Positions 63,881 to 64,000 of a DNA stretch of 64,000 nt are shown here, in pieces. The stretch's first letter is position 1. Every line of letters begins with the position of its first letter. The stretch comes from UBA2040 sp041751955. Its GTDB lineage: Bacteria > Bacteroidota > Bacteroidia > Flavobacteriales_D > Crocinitomicaceae. The notes below the pieces were generated by a model, which saw only the letters and a program-made list of their open reading frames with translations, was not told the origin of the DNA and did no database searches. The stretch lies in contig JBGSIB010000047.1 of NCBI GenBank assembly GCA_041751955.1, positions 19,637-83,636 on the forward strand. Direction: 5' to 3'. Position numbers and translations under genes: made by a program.

Positions 63881-64000
63881 GGATGGTGGTTTGTGTTTTT
63901 GGTGTTGGTTGCAAGCTCAAAATGTGTAACATGAATTTGTTATATTTACTGGGTTAAGAGTAAGTTTGTTTCACATTTGTGGCACATAGCCGATTGTTAT

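Noticed and set aside
1..64000. Insertion sequences, integrases, tRNA or rRNA genes
   Set aside because: No transposase or integrase signature and no cloverleaf or rRNA-like sequence was seen; a covariance-model search would be needed to exclude small RNAs.

Overview
The window is AT-rich bacterial DNA from a member of the Bacteroidota, most likely the Flavobacteriales (a Crocinitomicaceae/Fluviicola-like organism is a guess). The support is four large secreted proteins ending in a gliding-motility-type C-terminal domain or a type IX secretion (T9SS) sorting domain, one good TTTG/TAnnTTTG promoter, and the gene families present. I saw no rRNA, tRNA, CRISPR array or insertion sequence.

Left part (1-20.6 kb) is mixed housekeeping and secreted proteins: the tail of an outer-membrane-like protein, a choice-of-anchor L/PKD surface protein, kbl, a PHP-like membrane-anchored protein, a SulP transporter paired with a beta-carbonic anhydrase, an AlkD-like repair protein, a gamma-carbonic-anhydrase-like hexapeptide protein, an O-antigen ligase/TPR protein, and T9SS substrates. 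Among the substrates is a 1090-residue protein in which a choice-of-anchor I propeller appears to be inserted into a PhoX-like domain. It sits next to a di-heme peroxidase.

Middle part (20.8-54.5 kb) is one large surface-glycan locus. A minus-strand operon (31.4 to 20.9 kb) carries a UbiA-GT4-SGNH triple fusion, a DUF5989/SxtJ/NodU-type carbamoyltransferase trio, a GDP-mannose 3,5-epimerase, a double glycosyltransferase and a TMTC-like glycosyltransferase. A plus-strand block (31.5-35.9 kb) holds an HTTM protein broken by an in-frame TAG, a sulfotransferase and two PhyH dioxygenases. A long minus-strand operon (48.9 to 35.9 kb) encodes a glycosyltransferase, the Wzm permease, five tandem PhyH dioxygenases, a methyltransferase, CysC/CysD/CysN for PAPS synthesis, the Wzt ATPase, an Fe/2OG enzyme with a halogenase-like HxG triad and a second sulfotransferase. 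A third block (49.0-54.5 kb) has a GNAT acetyltransferase, a GtrB-like glycosyltransferase, a KAS III enzyme, an acyl carrier protein, a WecE-type aminotransferase and a phosphopantetheinyl transferase.

Together these genes look like the pathway for an ABC-exported surface polysaccharide (or glycolipid) that is sulfated, methylated, carbamoylated, N-acylated and oxidised by up to eight Fe(II)/2-oxoglutarate enzymes. This is the best candidate for an undescribed system. The final structure cannot be read from sequence.

Right part (54.6-64 kb) is ordinary: a Nudix hydrolase, malate:quinone oxidoreductase, truncated haemoglobin, an AI-2E family transporter, a small membrane protein, the remains of a tiny membrane-protein gene, a metallophosphoesterase, a PrsW-like protease, an unrecognised secreted protein and a class III Fic protein.
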